This document shows positions 25,584 through 33,734 of a stretch of DNA of 39,091 nt, piece by piece. The notes under the pieces were generated by a model. That model was given only the letters and a program-made list of their open reading frames with translations. It was not told where the DNA came from and did no database searches. Where the stretch lies: NCBI GenBank assembly GCA_017561025.1, contig JAFZDU010000093.1, positions 1 through 39,091 on the forward strand, in the 5' to 3' direction. The DNA comes from Bacteroidales bacterium. Its GTDB lineage: Bacteria > Bacteroidota > Bacteroidia > Bacteroidales > F082. A program made the position numbers and the translations under genes. Position 1 is the stretch's first letter; each line of letters begins with the position of its first letter.

Positions 25584-26627
25584 ATGAGAAATCTATTCTT
25601 TCTCCTATTTTTAATAACAAGCTCATTTACGTTTGCACAAAATGTTGACTTAAGTTCCGTTGATGAATTTTTCAAAATAACATATAAATTAAAAAATGGA
25701 GAAGAAATCAGTGATAATGACTGGAATAATTTTGAAAAATCAAAAGCTTACGCCATATTTACAAATAAATATATTATTGATATTGCAAAGTTATCTATAC
25801 GAAATGTATTTGGCAGTTGTAACATAAATATTGATAATAGTAATAATTTATTAAAAACATTAGTTTTAGCAAACTATGAAGAAATAAACTATAATTACTC
25901 TTCACTAAAGACATTTCGTGATAATTATGATTTTGAATCGCTGATTTATAATGCTAAATCAAGACTACAATCTTTTTTGATGTGCGAATTGGATTCTTCT
26001 GTAGAATGGAAACCAGTGTATTTTTTATTCTTAAGCAAAGATGGACAAGATAGAGATTCAGCCATCGTAATTGATTTAAATTTGATTTATAAAATGACTG
26101 AAGAGGAAAGAATCAATTTTCTTGCTCATGAGTTCTTCCATGTATACAGGGCACATTTTGAGCATCACGAATTCAATTATGCAAATGACATCAACTTTGT
26201 AATTGATATGATAGCGAATGAGGGGATAGCTGACCAAATCGACAAATATATGGGCTATGACCAATATTTTTCGAATTTTGGTAAATCTAAAGAACTTGCC
26301 AGCGAATTCAAACAGTTATACAATAACGCTCCAAAAGATATTGAATATTTACAGACAACAATCGCTCAATATGCAGCAAATCAGATAGACAAGGATACAT
26401 GCATTGACAGACTCATTGGCATTTACAAATACAACGGTCATGCCCTTGGCTTTTATATCTCCAATCAAATCATCAAAGCCGGATTAAGAGATGAAATGAT
26501 AAAAGAATTTCATAATCCCTATGAATTTTTCAGATTATATAGCTTGACTCTACCTAAGGATGAAAAGTCTTCATTAAACGATGATTTTCTCCTTTTCTTA
26601 AAAGCCGAAACAGAGCTATATTATTAA
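25584..26627 (+). CDS. Secreted putative zinc protease, DUF5700-like
   Basis: A 347-residue protein with a signal peptide (MRNLFFLLFLITSSFTFA/QNV). The HExxH motif is in NFLAHEFFHVYRAHF, and a downstream NEGIADQID supplies a plausible third ligand Glu, which gives a gluzincin-like arrangement. The overall pattern matches Bacteroidota proteins named as DUF5700 putative Zn-dependent proteases, though I cannot confirm the family by search. The Lys/Asn-rich, AT-rich composition is like the left block. It is probably exported to the periplasm or surface. It is the last gene of the left block; mobile-element DNA begins about 100 bases after it. Confidence 0.65.
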   Translation: MRNLFFLLFLITSSFTFAQNVDLSSVDEFFKITYKLKNGEEISDNDWNNFEKSKAYAIFTNKYIIDIAKLSIRNVFGSCNINIDNSNNLLKTLVLANYEEINYNYSSLKTFRDNYDFESLIYNAKSRLQSFLMCELDSSVEWKPVYFLFLSKDGQDRDSAIVIDLNLIYKMTEEERINFLAHEFFHVYRAHFEHHEFNYANDINFVIDMIANEGIADQIDKYMGYDQYFSNFGKSKELASEFKQLYNNAPKDIEYLQTTIAQYAANQIDKDTCIDRLIGIYKYNGHALGFYISNQIIKAGLRDEMIKEFHNPYEFFRLYSLTLPKDEKSSLNDDFLLFLKAETELYY

Positions 26628-26728
26628 GTGCAAAATTCAACAAGATATGTTCACTAACTTTTGTCAGACATAAAATCGGCTATCTGCCATCGATGATTAT
26701 TTAAAACACTATTCAATGATATACAATC

Positions 26729-26761
26729 AATGGCGACCGCTTATTGCGAGTAGTCGCCATT
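26729..26761 (-). terminator. Hairpin at the end of the mob genes
   Basis: AATGGCGAC (26729-26737) and GTCGCCATT (26753-26761) pair perfectly, with an inner CGC/GCG. It lies 12 bases after the stop of the broken mob gene on the minus strand. No T run follows, so it may be a factor-dependent terminator or an element-end structure. The preceding 100 bases (26,628-26,728) hold nothing I recognise. Confidence 0.5.
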
Positions 26762-26773
26762 GCTATTGGACTA

Positions 26774-27503
26774 CTATTTCACTTTCGTCTGCTGTTGTTT
26801 ATCCTTAATAGATTTCGCTTTGCTCTCTTGCTCCTTGGCGGCTTGCTCTTTCAATCGTGCTTGCTCGGCAAGGGCGGCTTGTTTGCGGACAGCCTCTTCG
26901 TAGGTTTCCACATCTTCACGCATCTGCTCAATCTTTTGGTTATCACGGTTGAGTTCAAAGATGTCCTCCAATGTGGCTATTTGCTCAGCCGATGCGTCGC
27001 CTTTCATTTTGATGTAGCGGTATTTGAGGTCGTTGTCAATGCGATCTTGGTTGGGCTTCTATGATATTATTATCCAAGTAAATAGTCCCCAAAATCAAAG
27101 CCGTTTCTATCACAATAGTCCAACAGACAAATGGCGTTTCGAAGCCTATCCTATGATGCTTGAAATTGTGAACACCATCCTCAATGCTTGTTTTGAGTCT
27201 TTGAACCAATGTCTTGGTTTCTTCAACTGATTCTTGAAGTTTTCCCGATGGCTGTGAATTACCAATAACTGCTCTTACATCTTTTACTCTGCGATGTATC
27301 ATTTCTACATCACCGGGTATAAGAGCGACAACCTTTTGTAAGTCGCTTTCTGCCTGTTCTCGATGTTTGTTGCCATTCTCGATTAACTCCTTAATAGGTG
27401 TCAAATCTACATTGGCACTTACTGTTTGTTCTGTTCGTTGGCTTTTGCTGATGGTCAGCAACTCTTCCAACATTGCGATGATGATTGAATTATTTTCCTG
27501 CAT
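26774..27503 (-). pseudogene. Frameshifted mobilization accessory gene
   Basis: Two minus-strand pieces of one gene. The N-terminal piece (27503-27036) begins MQENNSIIIAMLEELL, is rich in coiled coil and has a membrane segment near its end (FVCWTIVIETALILGTIYLD). The C-terminal piece (to 26774) is charged coiled coil, with EDIFELNRDNQKIEQM and AALAEQARLKEQAAKE. Between them, at about 27,045-27,060, the correct frame switches: the next frame reads PNQDRIDNDLKYRYIKMKG, the expected continuation in intact relatives of Bacteroides conjugative and mobilizable elements. A single indel therefore breaks it. It follows the relaxase by 18 bases. The protein is expected to be an inner-membrane accessory of mobilization, but its exact function is not known to me. 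Confidence 0.75.
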
Positions 27504-27521
27504 ATTATTCTGTTTTAGTGG

Positions 27522-28460
27522 TTAATGATTATAGTTTGAATCCTCTGGTCTCTTTTTCTTAGGCTTCTGTTGCATCAAACGGCGGAAATCTGCCTCTTCC
27601 TGACTATCCACATCAGGCGAAGAAGTGAAGTCCAACAAGCCTAATGAACCATTGATAAGATCCGATTCTTTATTCTCGAAATGGCTTATTTGCATATCGC
27701 TCGGCTTATATTGTCGCTGATATTCCGCTTGATTGTAACTATTCAGCGCCTTATCAATCTTTGAATAACTGAAACTGCGGTCTATCTTCGAGCCGTTAAA
27801 GTGGTAGCCATTCTTGGTAAAGATGATACCTTGCACCTCATTGCTATTGCCCTTATACTTAAAGCGGACATCTATTCCTTCGGCTTTCAAGCGCTTCAGC
27901 AGTGTAGTCCAATCCGAGCATCGTGCAACTTCCCGTTTGAGAACTTGGTATATCTCGTAACGAGTTTTGTCAGGCTCTTTCAGTCGGTGCGTTTTTACTT
28001 GTTCCTTGCCATTTGCGAAGTATAGTCCGTATTTGCGTGTCAGCTCCTTGCAGATGCGTTCACTGCGGTAACGGTCATTCCTGTCGCTGATGGTTCTGCC
28101 GTTATTATCTACTCGATTAAAGGCAATATGAACGTGTGGATGCTCCTTGTCATAGTGCCGTCCGATGATGTATTGCGTATCACGAATACCCATTTTCTCC
28201 ATATATTCTCTGCTTATCTGTATCATAAGTTCGTCTGTTAAGCGTGGTAAATCCTGCATTGAGAAGCTTAGTGAGATATGTCCGATGAACTTATCTACTC
28301 GTGGGTTAAGCCTCGATTGAGCAATGAAACTTTTGGTTATCGTGCTGTTATCATTGAACAATACACCTTGACAATCTATAAGCGTGGCTTGCTTCTTCTT
28401 GTCGAGGATATAATCTACAATTCCTTTGGCTCCAGAGCCTTTCACAATCTTGGCCATCAT
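27522..28460 (-). CDS. Relaxase / mobilization nuclease (MobB type)
   Basis: A 312-residue relaxase that nicks oriT and covalently carries the strand to the recipient. The ATG at 28460 overlaps the stop of the upstream gene (ATGA), the usual coupling, so the longer open frame is not used. Motif I is the N-terminal MAKIVKGSGAKGIVDYIL with the candidate nucleophile Tyr. Motif II is GHISLSFSMQD, and motif III is the histidine triad in GRHYDKEHPHVHIAFNRVD (HxxxxHPHVH). The C-terminal part is charged and shorter than in some relatives. It matches the relaxase of Bacteroides mobilizable and conjugative transposons. All catalytic motifs look intact, even though the downstream mob gene is broken. Confidence 0.88.
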   Translation of the reverse strand: MMAKIVKGSGAKGIVDYILDKKKQATLIDCQGVLFNDNSTITKSFIAQSRLNPRVDKFIGHISLSFSMQDLPRLTDELMIQISREYMEKMGIRDTQYIIGRHYDKEHPHVHIAFNRVDNNGRTISDRNDRYRSERICKELTRKYGLYFANGKEQVKTHRLKEPDKTRYEIYQVLKREVARCSDWTTLLKRLKAEGIDVRFKYKGNSNEVQGIIFTKNGYHFNGSKIDRSFSYSKIDKALNSYNQAEYQRQYKPSDMQISHFENKESDLINGSLGLLDFTSSPDVDSQEEADFRRLMQQKPKKKRPEDSNYNH

Positions 28461-28822
28461 AGGCTGATATGGTCTATAATGTTTTCCAATGAAAGTAGCA
28501 GATGTTGGCATTGCCCATAGTGCAGCCTTACGCCTTCGCGATGAGCCTTGCGTGTAAGCTGATTGAGATTGTTTGCCATACCGCATAGTTTACGGATATA
28601 GTCCGCTTGTTCGGTGGTAAGGCGTGCCTTGATATGGCAATCACGGATAGCCATTCTCACAATCTCACTTGCCGAGACTCCGGCGTTCTTGGCTTTGAGT
28701 TTCATAGCATAGTACTCTTCGGTTGCCATCTTTACCGTTATGCGGTACTTGCGTTTCTCGGACAACTTCTTCGTGGGTCGTCCTCCCTTGTTGGGTGTCT
28801 TGTTATTGATACTTCGTTTCAT
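28457..28822 (-). CDS. Mobilization accessory protein (MobC/MobA type)
   Basis: A 121-residue basic DNA-binding protein of the relaxosome. Met at 28822 is chosen because the open frame upstream runs through the oriT-like repeats and its residues look random. The N-terminus is basic (NKGGRPTKKLSEKRKYR), followed by a ribbon-helix-helix-like segment (RITVKMATEEYYAMKLKA, AGVSASEIVRMAI) and the MobC core (GMANNLNQLTRKAHREG, where NLNQL is the family hallmark). It helps the relaxase to melt or bend oriT. It is coupled to the relaxase by a four-base overlap. In Bacteroides elements this gene is often named mobA. Confidence 0.85.
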   Translation of the reverse strand: MKRSINNKTPNKGGRPTKKLSEKRKYRITVKMATEEYYAMKLKAKNAGVSASEIVRMAIRDCHIKARLTTEQADYIRKLCGMANNLNQLTRKAHREGVRLHYGQCQHLLLSLENIIDHISL

Positions 28823-28904
28823 ACGATTACTCTTTTTTGAAATGATACATACATTGTTTACTTGATAGACCAACGGGATGTCTTCTTCTGCGACCTTCGG
28901 GAGT

Positions 28905-28988
28905 GGAAGCAAGTGGTTTTGGTCTGCCCAAAACATAAACTTGCTTCCCTACTAACTGAAGGTCAATCAATTTTGAGTGCCTCAAAAT
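28905..28988. other. Candidate oriT: nested inverted repeats upstream of the mob genes
   Basis: GGAAGCAAGT (28905-28914) pairs with ACTTGCTTCC (28939-28948), and inside it GTTTTGG (28916-28922) pairs with CCAAAAC (28928-28934), giving a long nested stem-loop. Twenty bases on, ATTTTGAG (28970-28977) and CTCAAAAT (28981-28988) form a second perfect hairpin. All lie directly upstream of the relaxosome genes, the usual location of oriT. The nic position cannot be told from the sequence. Confidence 0.6.
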
Positions 28989-29031
28989 GAAATACCGTTG
29001 GAATTGTTCTTAAATAGAATGGATTAAGAGG

Positions 29032-29481
29032 TTACATTCCTTTCCAATGCTCGAAATCTTCTGAATAGAGTTCGATGTGATGGCTAACGATGTTCTCCAA
29101 CAATCCCGACATACTCATTCTGTCCTCACCGATTTTACAGGCGAACTTATCAAGCATCTTTCGCAATTTACCGCTGATGAATACCGGCTTGAGGTCTTCA
29201 ATCTTGTAAGGTCGCATAAAGGTGTTGCGATACTCCTCCAATGAGAGTTTGCGTTGCGTGTTGCTTACTCTGCGTTGGATGGTCGGAGTCGGTGGTTGTT
29301 GCTCAACTACATTGGTAGACGGAACTTCATCTGTCACCTCTGCAACGGAAGAGACTGCTTCCGTTTGGGCTTGTTTTGCTACTGACGGTAGAGGCTCTGG
29401 CAGAATGTCGTCAATGGATGATCCTACGGATTCCATTGTTTGCAAATTCTCCATATCTGAGCTATTACCCTTATCACTCAT
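29032..29481 (-). CDS. DUF3408 protein of conjugative/mobilizable elements
   Basis: A 149-residue protein. The first about 90 residues are low-complexity, rich in Ser, Glu, Pro and Val, and probably disordered. The C-terminal part is a DUF3408 domain: LSLEEYRNTFMRPYKIEDLKPVF is the hallmark (quoted here as YRNTFMRPYKIED), followed by SGKLRKMLDKFACKIGEDRMSMSGLLENIVSHH (key words SMSGLLENI, HHIELYSEDFEHW). These proteins are encoded near parA and mob genes in CTnDOT-like elements and resemble ribbon-helix-helix DNA binders. A role in transfer-region DNA binding is inferred from context. It lies upstream of the oriT-like repeats on the same strand as the mob genes. Confidence 0.8.
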   Translation of the reverse strand: MSDKGNSSDMENLQTMESVGSSIDDILPEPLPSVAKQAQTEAVSSVAEVTDEVPSTNVVEQQPPTPTIQRRVSNTQRKLSLEEYRNTFMRPYKIEDLKPVFISGKLRKMLDKFACKIGEDRMSMSGLLENIVSHHIELYSEDFEHWKGM

Positions 29482-29560
29482 GTAAAAAAGACCTTGTAGT
29501 CATTTGGTCGATAATTTCTTGACACTGTTCTTGTGTCAACTCAACTTGTTTTTTCTTCAT
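29474..29560 (-). CDS. Possible 28-residue leader peptide before the DUF3408 gene
   Basis: The ATG at 29560 opens a short frame (MKKKQVELTQEQCQEI, ending SFLHE) whose stop overlaps the first codons of the DUF3408 gene. The overlap suggests translational coupling, and the composition is credible for a small protein. It could also be the remnant of a larger gene. I have no family for it. Confidence 0.35.
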   Translation of the reverse strand: MKKKQVELTQEQCQEIIDQMTTRSFLHE

Positions 29561-30305
29561 ACTTATCACTTTTTGAATGTTCAACAATATGGTCTTTGTG
29601 CACAATCTTGACCGATTATCTGCTGCAAAGAAAATGTGCATACAATTCTACCACAACTAATTAGGCCTATGTAGGCAATTATGAATTGCATTGCATTTAG
29701 GGGTGATTTATAAGCAGTGCCGACTGCATAATTCTTCCCAAGTTGAACGGATAATTATGAATTAGGGCGAAATGTTTATTTGAAGAAATTAAGGACTTAA
29801 ATCAGATAGCGGATAGAAGGACTACCGAGACATCGGGAGTTGGTCTATCCGCTATACTGCTATTATTGAATTAGTGACTTTCTGTTTCGGCTGTTCGGGT
29901 CACGAGTTTGACAGACGGATAAGAATCGGTCTGACAAACGACAATGAGCGGAAAAGATCCGAGACGGATAATCGCTTGAGGATATTCTTATATAATATTG
30001 GTTACAATGTTATGTATGCTTATGAATGTATCATCATATACATCTAAAAATGCCACGAACTGTGCCACATACTGCAACAGGCTCACCGTATGATTGAGGT
30101 GTGATAACTTATCTATTACTTCGCACCAACAAAACGAAATTGCTATGAGGAAAGAGCCTATTTCGATGACTGATTATCGTGCCTGTGATGAAACGATATG
30201 ACAAGGAATGACACCTATTGTTAGTGCCATTGAAGTATAAAAATATCCTCCTTATTTAGCAGTGCGAAACAAGAAAACAAGTGAAATAATATAAAACAAA
30301 AGCGT
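29561..30305. other. Non-coding region with inverted repeats and CGGATA words
   Basis: No convincing gene is present in 745 bases between the minus-strand mob/DUF3408 side and the plus-strand helix-turn-helix genes. It contains a perfect 12-bp inverted repeat (29806-29817 with 29844-29855), an 11-bp inverted repeat with one mismatch (29906-29916 with 29929-29939), the word AATTATGAATT twice (near 29,680 and 29,752) and CGGATA at 29748, 29810, 29916 and 29965, with its complement at 29846. This looks like a control region where element-encoded DNA-binding proteins act. Confidence 0.55.
29806..29855. repeat. Perfect 12-bp inverted repeat
   Basis: ATAGCGGATAGA (29806-29817) and TCTATCCGCTAT (29844-29855) are exact complements around a 26-base spacer. 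This is the strongest dyad in the element's non-coding region, with no T run beside it. It suits a protein-binding or cruciform site better than a terminator. Confidence 0.75.
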
Positions 30306-30619
30306 ATGGATTTAATCATTTTTGAGAGAAAGGCATTCGAGGAATTTGCCACGAAGATTGAGCAGTTCATTCTGCGAGTATCAAATTCACCCGTTGTCAA
30401 GAACGGGAAGAAAAGACAAACAATTGGCTCGACCATCAGGATGTTTGTCAGCGATTGAAGATAAGCAAGCGTACATTGCAGACCTTGCGTGATAATGGTA
30501 CACTTGCCTATACCAATATCGGCAACCGGACTTACTATCTGCCCGAAGATGTGGATAGCATTATTACGAAGGTAGAGGACAAGCGAAAAGAAGCCAAATG
30601 GAAAGGGCGAGAAATCTAA
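30306..30619 (+). pseudogene. Frameshifted helix-turn-helix (excisionase-like) gene
   Basis: The ATG at 30306 starts MDLIIFERKAFEEF and reads to a stop at 30458. From about 30,421 the next frame continues the gene as NWLDHQDVCQRLKISKRTLQTLRDNG and on to GNRTYYLPEDVDSIITKV (pieces quoted: DVCQRLKISKRTL, LPEDVDSIITK), ending at 30619. Loss of one A in the AAACAAT stretch explains the break. The second half is the MerR/excisionase-like HTH_17 domain, so the broken protein would lack DNA binding. Intact relatives occur as a pair with the next gene in Bacteroides mobile elements and act as element regulators or excision factors. Confidence 0.8.
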
Positions 30620-30649
30620 TCAATGTATAACAATAAAACCATTTGAACT

Positions 30650-30961
30650 ATGTATCAGGAGATGCGAACTAAAGACGATGCGTGGATGCAGTCCATTCAC
30701 GAGAGTATCGACCAACTAACGGATATTCTCGATAGTATGCCAAAAGATGGGACAATCTTACAAAACGATGATGAGTATCTATGCGACAAGGAGGTAGCAT
30801 ATATGCTTAAAGTCAGCCGAAGAACATTAAGCGAATACCGAAGCAATGGAACATTGTCTTACTATGTACTTGGTGGTAAAGTTCTGTATAAGCGAAGTGA
30901 GATTGAGCAAGCATTGAAACGGGAGTACAACGGCAAGCACCTGATGAATAACAGCGGATAA
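30650..30961 (+). CDS. Helix-turn-helix domain protein of mobile elements
   Basis: A 103-residue DNA-binding protein. The N-terminal half is helical and acidic (WMQSIHESIDQLTDILD). The C-terminal half is an HTH_17 / excisionase-like winged helix: YLCDKEVAYMLKVSRRTLSEY holds the recognition helix (key part EVAYMLKVSRRTL), followed by SNGTLSYYVLGGKVLYKRSEIE, the wing (key part GGKVLYKRSEI). It follows the broken paralogue by 30 bases. Such tandem pairs are common in CTnDOT- and NBU-type elements, where they regulate excision or transfer. This copy appears intact. Confidence 0.8.
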   Translation: MYQEMRTKDDAWMQSIHESIDQLTDILDSMPKDGTILQNDDEYLCDKEVAYMLKVSRRTLSEYRSNGTLSYYVLGGKVLYKRSEIEQALKREYNGKHLMNNSG

Positions 30962-31000
30962 ATCCCTTCTATATTTGAGTCAGGCTCGAATATACTCTGC

Positions 31001-31063
31001 GCTCGCTTTGAAAAACATTCAAGCAAGCTTGATGTTCCTCGCTCGCTTGTGCTATATTTTTGG
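31001..31063 (+). promoter_or_regulatory. Conserved promoter module, copy 1
   Basis: About 63 bases: a CTCGC word, GAAAAACATTCAAGCAAG, the palindrome CAAGCAAGCTTG, then CTCGCTCGCTTG and a TATATTTTTG -7-like end. A clearly related module occurs at 37,422-37,490 before the DUF1573 gene. Layout and -7 ending suggest a promoter with a conserved upstream region. Its target here would be the doubtful small frame at 31122. Confidence 0.5.
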
Positions 31064-31121
31064 AGGGAGCGAAATTTACCGCTTGCCCTATATTCATCTA
31101 CTGCAAAATAATAGCGCCCCT

Positions 31122-31388
31122 ATGGATAGAAACGAGAACAGCATACAAAAGGGTTATCAATGTAAGAACCCGTTTGCTTTTGCGAAATTGCTACCGCTCA
31201 ATATAGCCTGCAAGCAACCTCTATGTTCGCTTAACCGCAATTTTGTATGCTGTCTGTTTATCTTCTACATTTTCGTCAGTCGCTTATTTCCGTTGCCGTC
31301 TGCATTTCTGAGTACAGACATTGAAAGGGGAAAGGTTTTCGGGGTGAATACTCTCCGTAGGAGGAAGATTCTGCCCGAAATGGCTTGA
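31122..31388 (+). CDS. Doubtful small open frame downstream of the HTH gene
   Basis: An 88-residue frame starting MDRNENSIQKGYQ, with a hydrophobic stretch (NFVCCLFIFYIFVS) near the middle and a basic end. It has the conserved promoter module about 60 bases upstream, which is its only support. No family is recognised and its composition (many Cys, Phe, Leu) is not convincing. It may be non-coding DNA belonging to the repeat-linked region that follows. Confidence 0.25.
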   Translation: MDRNENSIQKGYQCKNPFAFAKLLPLNIACKQPLCSLNRNFVCCLFIFYIFVSRLFPLPSAFLSTDIERGKVFGVNTLRRRKILPEMA

Positions 31389-31418
31389 CGCTTGACCTTT
31401 CAACTTTCAAGGTCTGAT

Positions 31419-31635
31419 GTACTACCTTCGCAGACAAACAAAAGAAAGGGGCGAATGACGGAATCGGTAAACTTCATATATCGCAGATTGATGATAGACC
31501 AAATTCAATTATTACCCTGCAATAATGAAAAATGCACCACCTTTTTGCTCGTTCATAAAAAAGTTGTATCTTTGTGTATCAGGAGTTATCCCAATGGTGC
31601 AAAACAATAAAGAACTCTGAAATAGGAACGGTTGC
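31419..31635 (+). repeat. 217-bp direct repeat, upstream copy (promoter intact)
   Basis: This copy and that at 34690-34906 are the same length with no gaps and differ at about 15 positions (about 93% identity by my hand alignment). It begins GTACTACCTTCGCAGAC and ends GAAATAGGAACGGTTGC. It lies directly upstream of the ATPase-HNH cassette. Weaker similarity extends about 50 bases further upstream in both copies (GAAGATT-CCCGA words). A frame of about 55 codons is open in both copies but shows no protein-like feature. Confidence 0.9.
31544..31574 (+). promoter_or_regulatory. Promoter inside the upstream repeat, facing the defence cassette
   Basis: TTTG at 31544-31547, exactly 19 bases, TATCTTTG at 31567-31574: a consensus Bacteroidota promoter. 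It lies about 220 bases before the ATPase start at 31797 and is the best promoter for the cassette. The equivalent positions in the downstream repeat read TTTA and TGTCTTTG. Confidence 0.8.
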
Positions 31636-31796
31636 AGTGTGTGTATACTTTGAATGTGTGCTTACCGGTTTACAGATTTTTCCAACCTGCTTATCCTAGA
31701 TAAGCAAGGGTACTTCGGAATGTAATTTTGAAATATAATAAATCAGAATTCAATAGAAGTAAAACGGGTATTTGTGGATTTATAATTTATAAACTT

Positions 31797-33734
31797 ATGG
31801 CTATTACACGTGAACAACGCTTAGAAATATATAAATCAATTAATGCGTTAGGTAGTATCTGGGGACAATCTGGAATGATTAGCAAGGTGCAATTTCTGAA
31901 TAGAATCTGGGAATTGCGACTAATGTCATCTTCTGATCCTCGATTCAAGACTGCAGCAGAAGATGCAAAAAAACATCTTATAGATAATGATGATTGGGAT
32001 GACAATTATGTATTTCTTGACCGATTCAAACTACTTGATTGTAGTGAAGAAGAATTTCTCAAATTTATTAATGTTGTCATCAGTCCAGAAGTAAGAGTTG
32101 ATGAGAATGAAATAGAAAAATACATCTCTGTCATAGAATCTTTATTACCAAAAAAATATGAGATAATTGAAACGAGAGACAAAAATGGGAAATTATCTCA
32201 TTCCGTCCTAATGACAAAAAAATATAATGGTGAAGAAGAACAATATCCAATCGGAGTGAATCCAAATGATATACAATTTTTTACAAACATAGTACCCACA
32301 AAATATCCAGCTTTTCAAATTAGAACTAATAATTGGGATGATTTCGGGTATAAAACAAGTTCAGAATTATATTATTGGTATGAAAACGCCCAATATAAGT
32401 TTATTGGTAGACTAAAAATTCTCAATTCAGAAGAAGAGAATACGAGTAAGATACTGCCCCAATCGTTCATGTCATTAGGTGCTACTTTCTGCAGTTTAGG
32501 GCAAAGTGAACACTATTACATAAGACTAAAGCAATTATTTCCTAACAGATATCAATCTGTATTGTACGCATTAAAAGATACTGCCTGGTTTTCTGAAATT
32601 CAGTATCGTTTTGAAAATCATCAAGGATTTAAGAGATCTCTTTTAAGGGATGGAGCTACAGATGCGCTTTTATCTAGCGCCAGACGCAAAGTTGAGAGAG
32701 GAGAAGATGAATCATGGAATTTTATGTTCAAGACTAAAGTCCCATATTCCGAACAACCAATTGAAATTCAATTTGAATTTGGTGATCTTGAAGATGAGGA
32801 CAATCCCTATCGTATAAAAGCCTTGATTGGCGCCAATGGATCGGGAAAGACTTCTATTATGAAGGCTCTTGTGGAAAGTCTTATTCGCAACGAAGGCAGT
32901 TTTACCCCATCTCATCCTGTTTTTTCAAAAGTAATAGCTATCTCATTTAGCATTTTTGATACTTTTATATCCCTTAGAGGAAAGTCTGTTCTTACTTATA
33001 CGTACTGCGGACTTCATGATAAAGAAAATACAGTTATGTCTGTAGAGGATCGTGAAGCTCGTTTAAGAGAGTCATTGATTTGGATTAATGGCGGTGATGA
33101 AGGAAAAGTATTCGGCAAAACACAACTAATCAAACGATTTTGCAATGGTCTTGAAGTTGTCTTTCCCAAGGATTGGGTTGATTCTGTCTGGACAGATGAC
33201 GGTTTAGCTATAAGTGCAATCTTAGAGAAGTCTCGGACTATGAGTACTGGAGAAGCAATGATTCTTAATCTTATTGCTTCTTTGTACGCAAATATACGAC
33301 AGAACTCTCTTATTGTATTTGATGAAATGGAAGTACATCTTCATCCAAAAGCAATTCGTCAAATGATGTCACTTCTATTCAAAATTACAAAGGAGTTCAA
33401 TTCTGCTTGCATATTAGCAACTCATTCTTCTATTGTAGTCCAAGAGTTATTAGCCGACAATGTCATAATTATTGATAAACTTCAGGATGGAATCCCTGAA
33501 CTACGTATTCTTAATCATGAATCGTTAGCTGAAAACCTTTCTGTGATAAGTGATGAAATCTTTGGAGAGGCATCTATTTCTCCACATTATAAGACTTTTA
33601 TCCGAACAAAGGCTCAGGAGTCAGATACTTTAGAGGCGTTACTTCAACAACTCTCTTCACGAAATCTACCGCCAAGTTTAGCTCTCTATATGCAGGCTCG
33701 TTACGAATTTGAAAATAAAAGAAACAATGATTAA
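31797..33734 (+). CDS. Defence-type AAA/ABC ATPase with AbiJ-NTD3-like N-terminus (PtuA-like)
   Basis: A 645-residue ATPase, read from the ATG at 31797; a TTG at 31728 would add 23 residues of poor quality. Residues about 29-100 (FLNRIWELRL, SSDPRFKTAAED, NDDWDDNYVF, EEFLKFINVVISPEVR) resemble AbiJ N-terminal domain 3, a module shared by many abortive-infection proteins. Residues about 170-300 (RTNNWDDFGYKT, FCSLGQSEHYY) are a linker domain I have seen before similar defence ATPases but cannot name. The ATPase has Walker A GANGSGKTS (345-353), signature MSTGE (482-486), Walker B LIVFDE (505-510) and the switch His543 in ATHSS. Its stop overlaps the HNH gene by eight bases. ATPase plus HNH is the Septu (PtuA-PtuB) layout, so anti-phage defence is inferred. 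Confidence 0.8.
   Translation: MAITREQRLEIYKSINALGSIWGQSGMISKVQFLNRIWELRLMSSSDPRFKTAAEDAKKHLIDNDDWDDNYVFLDRFKLLDCSEEEFLKFINVVISPEVRVDENEIEKYISVIESLLPKKYEIIETRDKNGKLSHSVLMTKKYNGEEEQYPIGVNPNDIQFFTNIVPTKYPAFQIRTNNWDDFGYKTSSELYYWYENAQYKFIGRLKILNSEEENTSKILPQSFMSLGATFCSLGQSEHYYIRLKQLFPNRYQSVLYALKDTAWFSEIQYRFENHQGFKRSLLRDGATDALLSSARRKVERGEDESWNFMFKTKVPYSEQPIEIQFEFGDLEDEDNPYRIKALIGANGSGKTSIMKALVESLIRNEGSFTPSHPVFSKVIAISFSIFDTFISLRGKSVLTYTYCGLHDKENTVMSVEDREARLRESLIWINGGDEGKVFGKTQLIKRFCNGLEVVFPKDWVDSVWTDDGLAISAILEKSRTMSTGEAMILNLIASLYANIRQNSLIVFDEMEVHLHPKAIRQMMSLLFKITKEFNSACILATHSSIVVQELLADNVIIIDKLQDGIPELRILNHESLAENLSVISDEIFGEASISPHYKTFIRTKAQESDTLEALLQQLSSRNLPPSLALYMQARYEFENKRNND

Noticed and set aside
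31392-31610. Small frames inside the two 217-bp repeats (31392-31610 and 34657-34881) as genes
   Set aside because: The central part is open in both copies, but the ends differ, substitutions do not favour silent sites, and a promoter lies inside the frame. I treat the repeat as non-coding, though a tiny peptide cannot be excluded.
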